The notes beneath the pieces were generated by a model, which had not been told where the DNA came from, did not search any database, and saw nothing but the letters and a program-made list of their open reading frames with translations. The position numbers and the translations under genes were made by a program. 64,000 bases of DNA from assembly GCA_016222815.1 (NCBI GenBank), contig JACRQE010000005.1, positions 1-64,000 on the forward strand, in the 5' to 3' direction. This DNA is from Candidatus Uhrbacteria bacterium (GTDB lineage Bacteria > Patescibacteriota > Patescibacteriia > 2-12-FULL-60-25). This document shows, one piece after another, positions 32,748 to 39,061 of the stretch. The stretch's first letter is position 1, and each line of letters opens with the position of its first letter.

Positions 32748-33137
32748 TCAGGGCTTGGGGGTTTTAGTTTGGCGTTTCTTGCGCCAGCCGACGAAGAATA
32801 GCCAGGCGATCAGGAAGGTGGGGCCGGCGATGATAAGGGACCAAGAAATCATGTAAGGCTGGAAGTCACCTTTCATGCCAACCACCAGGGAGACTATATA
32901 TGCCAGGCCAGCCAAGGCATAAAAGATGGCGCCCACGATTTCATGCTTCCAGGCGATGGCTAGGACCACGGCCAGGACGAAGACCGGGATGTTGTGCATG
33001 AATAAGCCGACAAGCGTGCCCCAGAAATCCAAATTCATTTCGAATATATCCAGTGAGAACATGGCCAGGAACAGCAGGAAGAGGATGGACAGGACGCGGG
33101 GCGTCCAGAAGATGATTTTGTCTTTGGTGAGTTTCAT
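32748..33137 (-). CDS. Membrane protein, four TM helices
   Basis: 129 aa; predicted helices at about 12-30, 42-62, 67-90 and 97-118, with a basic C-terminus (GWRKKRQTKTPKP) that should stay in the cytoplasm. It contains WGTLVGLFMHNIPVFVLAVVL, a pattern seen in small uncharacterised four-helix proteins. It heads the leftward cluster and is divergent from lexA. Confidence 0.65.
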   Translation of the reverse strand: MKLTKDKIIFWTPRVLSILFLLFLAMFSLDIFEMNLDFWGTLVGLFMHNIPVFVLAVVLAIAWKHEIVGAIFYALAGLAYIVSLVVGMKGDFQPYMISWSLIIAGPTFLIAWLFFVGWRKKRQTKTPKP

Positions 33138-33198
33138 ATGCTTAGCCTAATATTAGCAGGTTGTGGAAAAAGGGAGAAAAGCCCTTGGATAATGGGAT

Positions 33199-33227
33199 TT
33201 GACAAGCTTCTGCAAGTGTTCTATTTT
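33199..33227 (+). promoter_or_regulatory. lexA promoter
   Basis: TTGACA (33199-33204), 17-bp spacer, TATTTT (33222-33227). The -10 lies inside the SOS operator. Confidence 0.75.
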
Positions 33228-33240
33228 TGTTCTAACGAAC
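33218..33240. promoter_or_regulatory. LexA operator (SOS box) at lexA
   Basis: GTTCTATTTTTGTTC (33218-33232) is a GTTC-N7-GTTC direct repeat that covers the -10. A third half-site in inverse orientation, GAAC at 33237-33240, adds a GTTC-N4-GAAC dyad. The same direct repeat, read on the other strand, precedes recA. Confidence 0.75.
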
Positions 33241-33253
33241 AAATAACAAACAT

Positions 33254-33877
33254 ATGCCTCCTTTAACCCCAAAACAAAAAGAAGTGTTGGACTACATCGT
33301 CAACTTCATAAACGATAAAGGTTATCCGCCTTCGTTCCGGGAAATCGCGGACGGATTGGACTTGGCTTCGCCTTCGACCGTGCATGTGCATATACAGGCG
33401 CTAAAAGAACGCGGATTCCTGAAAGGCGGGGGAGCATCCGGACCGGGCGCCCGCAACCTCGAGCCAACGGATAAAGCTGTGATGTGGGGCAAGAGCGTGC
33501 TCTTACCGTTGAAGGGTTTGATTGCGGCTGGTGCGCCGATTGAGGCCGTGGAAGAGCGCGAGACTTTTGCTGTTCCAGTCGATTTGGCGCCGGATTCGGC
33601 CAACTCATACGTCCTGCGCGTCAAAGGAGATTCCATGATTGAGGACGGTATCTTCGACGGTGATTATGTGGTGGTGGAACGAAATCCGAGTCCGAAAAAC
33701 GGGGATACGGTGGTAGCGCTTTTGGACAACGAATATGCCACGCTTAAAAGGTTCTACCGCGAACGCGACCGCATCAGATTGCAACCAGCGAATTCCACGA
33801 TGAAACCGATTTACTGTTACGATCCGCTGATCCAGGGAGTCGTGAGGGCGGTGATACGGAAGTTTGAGTTCAGGTAG
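33254..33877 (+). CDS. lexA: LexA repressor
   Basis: 207 aa, full length. The N-terminal winged helix (TPKQKEVLDYIVNFINDKGY, then LASPSTVHVHIQALKERGF) binds the SOS operator. The Ala-Gly cleavage site is in LIAAGAPIEA (about residue 98), the catalytic Ser in KGDSMIEDGIFDGDYVVV and the Lys in ALLDNEYATLKRFY. RecA filaments trigger its self-cleavage. The operator on its own promoter shows autoregulation. Confidence 0.97.
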   Translation: MPPLTPKQKEVLDYIVNFINDKGYPPSFREIADGLDLASPSTVHVHIQALKERGFLKGGGASGPGARNLEPTDKAVMWGKSVLLPLKGLIAAGAPIEAVEERETFAVPVDLAPDSANSYVLRVKGDSMIEDGIFDGDYVVVERNPSPKNGDTVVALLDNEYATLKRFYRERDRIRLQPANSTMKPIYCYDPLIQGVVRAVIRKFEFR

Positions 33878-33903
33878 GCATGAAGCATGTAACATATAAC
33901 ATG
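33878..33903. repeat. AT-rich dispersed-repeat fragment
   Basis: A short stretch with CATGTAACATATAACATG, a dyad of CATG around an AT-rich core, between lexA and the next gene. It looks like a repeat unit, but only one copy lies in this window. Confidence 0.35.
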
Positions 33904-33910
33904 TAGAAAT

Positions 33911-34144
33911 ATGGGTGAAGAAAATATCAAAAAGTTGGATGGGGCGAACATGGATATAGACTTGGCGACGCCGGAAGACAAGATATCTTGGAAGCAGGAT
34001 AAATGTCCGTGGAATGAGGCTGAAGGAACGGGTGAGCATAAATGCGCGGTTAAGAATGTGTCGATTTGCGAGTATTTCTGCGGCATAGAATATCCAGACT
34101 TCGTGAAGTGCTGTTATCCGCATCAGAACCCGAACGATAAGTAG
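33911..34144 (+). CDS. Small Cys-rich protein, 77 aa
   Basis: Not recognised. The C-terminal half has seven Cys: DKCPWNEAEGTGEHKCAVKN, VSICEYFCGIEYPDFVKCCYPH, a spacing compatible with a metal cluster or zinc site. The N-terminus is acidic. It lies 33 bp after lexA and may be cotranscribed with it, in which case it would be under SOS control. Confidence 0.6.
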   Translation: MGEENIKKLDGANMDIDLATPEDKISWKQDKCPWNEAEGTGEHKCAVKNVSICEYFCGIEYPDFVKCCYPHQNPNDK

Positions 34145-34150
34145 TTAAAC

Positions 34151-34268
34151 TGCCATCTCGACTGAAACGGAGAGGTCTTCAGATTGAAGTCGGGTTTAAG
34201 TTTCTAATTTGAAGATTTCTCGGCTTCCCCCGCTCTTCGCGAAGGGCGGGGTTCGCTCGAAATGACAT
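34151..34268. repeat. MITE-like element with terminal inverted repeats, copy A
   Basis: About 118 bp bounded by TGCCATCTCGA and TCGAAATGACA (9 of 11 complementary), with inner complementary GGTCTTC / GAAGATT and a strong hairpin CCCCGC / GCGGGG near the right end. The architecture is that of short non-autonomous palindromic elements. Confidence 0.6.
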
Positions 34269-34277
34269 TCCATTCAT

Positions 34278-34523
34278 ATGTACTCAAAAATCGCTCAAAC
34301 AATCGACGTCCTGGTTGCCTTCCGGAAAGGCCGGGTCGAGCCCATGACTTTCAAGTGGGATGGGCATTATTATCAAGTCAAAAAGGTGAATTTGGTGCAC
34401 AGCGAACGGCGCGGACGGGAAAAGGTGGTGATTTTCTCCGTGTCCGACGAGGCGAATGCGTATCGGCTGGCTTTTTCGACGGACTATCTGACTTGGAAGC
34501 TCGAGGAAATGGCGTCTATCTAA
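34278..34523 (+). CDS. Small DinB-associated beta protein (DUF6504-like)
   Basis: 81 aa. The core PMTFKWDGHYYQVKKVNLVHSERRG followed by KVVIFSVSDEANAYRLAFSTDYLTWKLEE resembles the small all-beta proteins (DUF6504 type) encoded beside Y-family polymerases. The position, one element upstream of dinB, supports this. It is flanked on both sides by palindromic elements. Function unknown; a polymerase accessory role is inferred from context only. Confidence 0.55.
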   Translation: MYSKIAQTIDVLVAFRKGRVEPMTFKWDGHYYQVKKVNLVHSERRGREKVVIFSVSDEANAYRLAFSTDYLTWKLEEMASI

Positions 34524-34529
34524 ATGAAT

Positions 34530-34650
34530 TGTCGTCCTCGAGCGCAGGCCCGTCAGACGGGCCGCAGCGAAGGACCTTCAAAATAAATATTTGATCCTTA
34601 GATATCTAAATTGAAGGTTCTTCGGTCGCCAAGCTCCCTCGAGAACGACA
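34530..34650. repeat. MITE-like element with terminal inverted repeats, copy B
   Basis: About 121 bp bounded by TGTCGTCCTCGAG (34530-34542) and CTCGAGAACGACA (34638-34650), 12 of 13 positions complementary. GAAGGACCTTC lies toward the middle and GAAGGTTCTTC near the right arm. It ends 9 bp before the dinB start. Confidence 0.65.
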
Positions 34651-34659
34651 TTTCTACAT

Positions 34660-35997
34660 ATGTCTCTGAAACTTTCCACCTCCCTCATCGCTCACGTGGA
34701 CATGAACTCATACTTCGCGTCCGTGGAGCAGCAGGCGAACCCGACTTTGCGCGGGCGGCCTTTGGGCGTGTGCGCTTATCTGCACAAGAAAGGCTGCGTC
34801 ATCGCGGCGTCCATCGAGGCCAAGCGGTTGGGCATGAAGGTCGGGATGTCGGTGGAGGAGGCGAAGCTCAAGGTGCCGAGCGCGGTGTTCGTGCAGAATG
34901 ATCCGCCCAAGTACCGGGCCGTGACGTCGCGCGTGTTCTCCATATTGCACGAACTTACGGATTGCGTGGAGCACTATTCCATCGACGAAGCGTTTTTGGA
35001 TCTGACCGGTTGGTACCGTGATCCGGCAGAGGCGGCTTGGGCGTTGATTCGAGCGCGGTGGCGTATCCGCGACGAGGTCGGGGATTGGCTGCGTTGTTCC
35101 ATTGGCATTGCTCCGACGCGATTCTTGGCTAAAACGGCGTCTGACCTGGAAAAACCGAATGGTTTGGTGGTCATCGACAAGGATAACCTGGACGAGATTC
35201 TCTCGAAACTCGATTTGGAGGATGTGTGCGGCATCGGGCCGCGCATCCGTCGGCGGCTGGAGAAAATCGGCATCCGGACGCTTCTGGAACTCAAAAAATA
35301 TCCGGTGGGCAATTTGATGCGCGCGTTCGGGAAGAATGGGTTTTACCTTTGGTCCAAGGTCAACGGCTTCGAGGTCGAGAACGTGACGCCGTTCGACGGA
35401 GCGCCTGCGCCTAAGTCGGTCGGACATTCGTACTGTGTCCCGGATAGGGTGAATAAAGAAGGGAAGGTGCTGGCCACGCTCATCAAATTGACCGAACGGG
35501 CGGGGAGGAGGATGCGGGCGTTGGATCTGTTGGCCGGTTCGATCTACGTCAGCGTGGGGCTCCGACAGGATTACGGATTCCGATCGCAATTTGATTCGGT
35601 TCACGATGCTTTTTGGCGGCCGGGTGCCGGAGAGGGCGGGACGCTGTACACGTTGTTCGAGGAGCCTGCGTCGGATTCTTTTTCGCTCGTCGGCGCGGCG
35701 ACTGAACTCCTGCGCGAGTTGTGGCATGGCGAGTGCGTCAACTTCTTGGCTGTGACTTTGACGAATCTGGCACCGCCGTCCGGGCAGAGACGTTTATCTA
35801 ATGTAGGGGCGAGGCATGCCTCGCCCCTACCGTGGGACAGACGGACGGACCGCAAGCGGCTGGCGTCTACGGCCGCGGACCAGATCCGCGATCGTTACGG
35901 GGACGAAGCCATCATGTTCGGGCAGATGCTGGGTCTGGGCGACGAGGCGCCGGATAGGATTGGGTTTCGGAAGGTCGAGGGGGTGGAGATCCAATAA
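34660..35997 (+). CDS. dinB: Y-family translesion DNA polymerase (DinB / Pol IV)
   Basis: 445 aa. Catalytic acidic residues lie in HVDMNSYFASVE (near 14) and YSIDEAFLDLT (near 107); the fingers carry KKGCVIAASIEAKRLG; helix-hairpin-helix VCGIGPRIRRRLEKIG follows. The little-finger domain is interrupted by residues encoded by a palindromic repeat (about 382-391: VGARHASPLP), which stays in frame. The protein then resumes with a conserved-looking end. It bypasses lesions at a cost in fidelity. No SOS box is visible directly upstream because element B occupies that place. Confidence 0.93.
   Translation: MSLKLSTSLIAHVDMNSYFASVEQQANPTLRGRPLGVCAYLHKKGCVIAASIEAKRLGMKVGMSVEEAKLKVPSAVFVQNDPPKYRAVTSRVFSILHELTDCVEHYSIDEAFLDLTGWYRDPAEAAWALIRARWRIRDEVGDWLRCSIGIAPTRFLAKTASDLEKPNGLVVIDKDNLDEILSKLDLEDVCGIGPRIRRRLEKIGIRTLLELKKYPVGNLMRAFGKNGFYLWSKVNGFEVENVTPFDGAPAPKSVGHSYCVPDRVNKEGKVLATLIKLTERAGRRMRALDLLAGSIYVSVGLRQDYGFRSQFDSVHDAFWRPGAGEGGTLYTLFEEPASDSFSLVGAATELLRELWHGECVNFLAVTLTNLAPPSGQRRLSNVGARHASPLPWDRRTDRKRLASTAADQIRDRYGDEAIMFGQMLGLGDEAPDRIGFRKVEGVEIQ
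35803..35830. repeat. Short palindromic repeat, copy 2, inside dinB
   Basis: A perfect 28-bp palindrome: GTAGGGGCGA, GGCATGCC, TCGCCCCTAC. It is read in frame through the dinB little-finger region. Confidence 0.9.
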
Positions 35998-36001
35998 CAA
36001 A

Positions 36002-36031
36002 AGCCCCGGTGTTGACCGGGGCTCGTTTTTT
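36002..36031. terminator. Terminator between dinB and the SPFH gene
   Basis: A perfect 8-bp stem AGCCCCGG / CCGGGGCT followed by CGTTTTTTA; A-rich on the left side, so it also serves the leftward gene. Confidence 0.88.
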
Positions 36032-36818
36032 ATCGGCTGGTGATGGTCTGCAGGTTCACGAACGGTGTGGCACCGCCGGTCACGGTCGGGAGACGGCCGT
36101 CCCATTTTTCGATGGCGCGGAGTTCCAGGACTTGTGGATTGGATTTCAGCGCTTCGGATTCGACGCGCATGGCCTCGGCCTTGCCGCGGGCTTCTGCGAT
36201 CTTCTGGTCAGCTTCGAATTTTATCTGCTCAAGTTTGTTCTTGGCTGCGAGCGCGGATTGTTCGGCTGTGACTTTGGCTTCGATGGCCTCGTTGAACGAG
36301 CGCGAGAAGCTGAAGTCCACGATATTGAAGTCATCGACTTCGATGCCGCGCGACGCAAGTTTGTCTTTGACATGGTTGCGGATCTCCTCGCGGACCTGTT
36401 CGCGCTTGGTGATGAGTTCTTCGGCCGTGTACTTGGCGGTCGAGGCTTTGACCGATTCCTGCAGAGCCGGGTCGATGAGCCGTGTCTTGTATTCCACGCC
36501 GACATCTTGGTAGATGTTGGCTACCTTGTCCGGGCTGATGTGGAAGTTCAGGGCCACGATGCTGCTGACGCTTTGCAGGTCCTTGGAGGCGGCTGTGGCC
36601 TCAATCTGTTCCTTTTGGACTTTTACGTCCATGACGATGATGCGATCCGAGACCGGGATGCGGACGAACAAGCCCTCTCCATAGACGTGGCCGGTGACCG
36701 CGTTCCAACGGAGCAGTACGCCTCGTTCGCCAGCGCCGATGGTGCCGAACGGCCAAGCGATTGAGAGGAGGATTAGGCCAGCAAAGATGCCGAGCCCGAT
36801 ATAGATGGTCTTTTTCAT
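36030..36818 (-). CDS. Prohibitin-like SPFH/band 7 membrane protein
   Basis: 262 aa from ATG 36818. One N-terminal TM helix (about 3-24) anchors it; the band 7 domain follows (GAGERGVLLRWNAVTGHVYGEG, VSDRIIVMDVKVQKEQIEA), then a long coiled coil (LITKREQVREEIRNHVKDKL ... EQIKFEADQKIAEARGKAEAM). The arrangement is that of prohibitins, which form large rings that organise membrane domains or control FtsH-like proteases. It is monocistronic. Confidence 0.92.
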   Translation of the reverse strand: MKKTIYIGLGIFAGLILLSIAWPFGTIGAGERGVLLRWNAVTGHVYGEGLFVRIPVSDRIIVMDVKVQKEQIEATAASKDLQSVSSIVALNFHISPDKVANIYQDVGVEYKTRLIDPALQESVKASTAKYTAEELITKREQVREEIRNHVKDKLASRGIEVDDFNIVDFSFSRSFNEAIEAKVTAEQSALAAKNKLEQIKFEADQKIAEARGKAEAMRVESEALKSNPQVLELRAIEKWDGRLPTVTGGATPFVNLQTITSR

Positions 36819-36870
36819 AGATTTGCCTATAGTAGACTGGGAACCGCGATTTATGTCAATATAGCCCAAT

Positions 36871-37755
36871 ATGAAAGTCGCCATTATCTCGCCGTCAGCG
36901 CCTTCCACTTTTTCCGAGGAACGGAAGTCGCAATACCTTAAGGGGTTGGAGAACATGAAAGCCCACGGCATGGAATACGTAATCATGCCGCATGCCGCGA
37001 ACGCCTTGAGCTATGTTTCGGACACGGCCGCCAACCGACTAGCGGATTTCATGGAGGCGTATCGGGACGAGTCGGTGGATTTGGTCATGACAGCGAACGG
37101 CGGCTGGAACGCAGGCGATATTTTGGCGGATATCGACTGGGAAGTGGTGAAGCGGAACCCGAAAACTCTGGTCGGTTTTTCTGACATCACGGCTTTGTTG
37201 AACGCGGCTTATGCCCATACCGGGCGGGTACAGATCCAAGGTCCGATGGTGACTTGGGGTTTCCAGGAAAACGATCCATTGACCATCGACTGCTTCATGA
37301 AAGCCGTCAACGATAAGCGTTATGAGTTACCGCTCGAGAAATTCGGGAAGTTTTTGCGCGGCACGACACTTGAGGGGATTGGGGTCGGCGGTAATTTGGT
37401 CTCGCTCGAATCATTGCTAGGGACGCCGCACGTGCCGGATTGGGAGGGCAAGGTTTTGTTTTGGGAAGAAACTGAGGAGAAGTTGCCGGCCTTGCTCCGT
37501 GCCCTGGCGCATTTCAAAAACGTCGGCGCTTTGGAAAAGCTCGCCGGGATGATCATCGGGAGACTTGACCAGATAGACGGCAAGTTCGCTGGAAAGGAGC
37601 ATGAGCCGCTTGCAGCCGTATTTGATTATCTTGAACCATACAGCTTCCCCATCATGAAAACCGAATTGTTCGGGCATGAGATAGACCAGTACTTGCCCTT
37701 ACCGGTGGGCGGAAAAATCACGGCGGACAGCCAAAGCATAACCTTCGGATTCTAG
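36871..37755 (+). CDS. LD-carboxypeptidase, peptidase family S66
   Basis: 294 aa. S66 landmarks: the nucleophile Ser in VGFSDITALL (about 109), the Glu in GKVLFWEETEEK (about 196) and the His in ELFGHEIDQYLPLPVG (about 273). Family members cut the L,D bond of tetrapeptide stems or related peptides (LdcA, MccF). No signal peptide, so it is cytoplasmic, consistent with muropeptide recycling or immunity to a peptide antibiotic. The Ham1-like gene starts 3 bp after its stop. Confidence 0.9.
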   Translation: MKVAIISPSAPSTFSEERKSQYLKGLENMKAHGMEYVIMPHAANALSYVSDTAANRLADFMEAYRDESVDLVMTANGGWNAGDILADIDWEVVKRNPKTLVGFSDITALLNAAYAHTGRVQIQGPMVTWGFQENDPLTIDCFMKAVNDKRYELPLEKFGKFLRGTTLEGIGVGGNLVSLESLLGTPHVPDWEGKVLFWEETEEKLPALLRALAHFKNVGALEKLAGMIIGRLDQIDGKFAGKEHEPLAAVFDYLEPYSFPIMKTELFGHEIDQYLPLPVGGKITADSQSITFGF

Positions 37756-37758
37756 CAT

Positions 37759-38370
37759 ATGGCCCCGATTTTATTGGCTACCACGAATAAGCAGAAGATT
37801 GAGCGCATACGAAAGTTGCTCAAAGCTTCGGGTGTCGGGGTCGAGGCGAAAATCCCGTCCGATTTAGGTATCGAGGCCATCGATGTCGAGGAAGGGAGCG
37901 ACCTCTTGGAGAACGCGCGAGCCAAGGCCCGGGCGTATCTGGGCAAGACGGATTTGCCGATTTTGGGGACTGACACGGGATTCTTTTTGGACGGCGAGAT
38001 TTTGGATCCGGCCATGGTCAAGCGGAATGCGCTTCAGGGAAAAGAGGAAAAAACTTTGACGCAGAAAGAAGTCGGACAAGCGATGTTGGAGTTCTATCAA
38101 GAGCTTGCCAGGAAGCATGGCGGAAAAGCCGAGGCATATTGGAAAGACGTGTTTGCCCTGGTCATGCCGGACGGGACGGAGAAGACTGCGGAGGATATCC
38201 GCGAGGTCGTGCTAACCGATGAGGTCCATGGAGAAGTGAATGAATTTTTTCCGATGAGGAGCCTGTATTATTCGAAAGTCACGGGTAGGTATGCGTGTGA
38301 TGCGAGCGAGGAAGATGAGCTAATTGAACTTATGCCGTACACGCAGGCGCTAGTCGGGCTGTTAGGATGA
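37759..38370 (+). CDS. Ham1/RdgB-like non-canonical purine NTP pyrophosphatase
   Basis: 203 aa. LLATTNKQKIERIRKLL is the Ham1 start motif; ENARAKARAYLGKTDLPILGTDTGFFLDG carries the general-base Asp region. The C-terminal half diverges from RdgB (no clear SHR motif near the end), so it belongs to a related subgroup. Hydrolysis of ITP/XTP-like nucleotides is the family reaction. It is in an operon with the LD-carboxypeptidase. Confidence 0.78.
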   Translation: MAPILLATTNKQKIERIRKLLKASGVGVEAKIPSDLGIEAIDVEEGSDLLENARAKARAYLGKTDLPILGTDTGFFLDGEILDPAMVKRNALQGKEEKTLTQKEVGQAMLEFYQELARKHGGKAEAYWKDVFALVMPDGTEKTAEDIREVVLTDEVHGEVNEFFPMRSLYYSKVTGRYACDASEEDELIELMPYTQALVGLLG

Positions 38371-38374
38371 CGAA

Positions 38375-38400
38375 AGCCGCCCCGGTTGGGGCGGCTCTTA
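38375..38400. terminator. Terminator between convergent genes
   Basis: A perfect 9-bp stem AGCCGCCCC / GGGGCGGCT with a 4-nt loop. Confidence 0.85.
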
Positions 38401-38970
38401 TTTCAGCAGCTTGATGCTTTTCACAACCTGGTCGAAAATGGGCGAATCCAGGCATTCCCAGAGCCGGAATTCGTAGATGCGGTTATCGGTGCCGGCGAAG
38501 CGATAGCTGTCACAGAGCGCCGTCGTCTTATCATATATTAGCTCCGTAATGAATTTGATCCCTTTGACGCCGTTGTATTCGACATTTTCTTTATTCTTGA
38601 TGATTTCTCCTCTGCTCAACCCATAATTTTCAAGTTCATCCCAATAAACGCCGATCGTCATTTCAGGCATGGGCGTTTCATCTTGCGGGGTCGGTTTCTT
38701 CACGATGTCGATCTGTTTTTCATGCTCCACTGCGCGATAGCCCTCGGGGAGGGTCAACGAAAGGCCGAATTTTTCGTTGCGATAGGCACCCACATCAGAC
38801 GATGTCGTCGTTTCGGTCGTGGAAGGCGGTTGAGCTTGGCTTACGGTCGGTGACTGGAGAGGGGATGGATCAGGCTGGCTTTTCCAAAGAAAAATGGCGA
38901 TTCCGCCAGCTAAAGCCGATATCAGCGCTACGGATACCAGGAGCCAGGGGTTTGTGCGGTATTGGTCCAT
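38398..38970 (-). CDS. Membrane-anchored protein with PsbP-like domain
   Basis: 190 aa from ATG 38970. One N-terminal TM helix (about 10-28), a Pro/Thr/Ser linker, then a small extracytoplasmic domain (NEKFGLSLTLPEGYRAVEHE ... QVVKSIKLL) with the FGxSLTLPxGY start typical of PsbP/MOG1-like surface domains. It has two Cys likely to form a disulfide (LCDSYRF, LWECLDS). Function unknown; divergent from leuS. Confidence 0.6.
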   Translation of the reverse strand: MDQYRTNPWLLVSVALISALAGGIAIFLWKSQPDPSPLQSPTVSQAQPPSTTETTTSSDVGAYRNEKFGLSLTLPEGYRAVEHEKQIDIVKKPTPQDETPMPEMTIGVYWDELENYGLSRGEIIKNKENVEYNGVKGIKFITELIYDKTTALCDSYRFAGTDNRIYEFRLWECLDSPIFDQVVKSIKLLK

Positions 38971-39061
38971 AATAATTTTTTTAGCGTTTAATGGTTGTAT
39001 TGAAGCATTTCGGCCGATATTGTGTAAATACCACATAATTGATAGCGTTGAGTGACGAAAT

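Noticed and set aside
38930-39060. Possible leader peptide or T-box before leuS
   Set aside because: The 91-bp gap between the divergent genes shows no Leu-codon run, T-box core or tRNA-pairing element.
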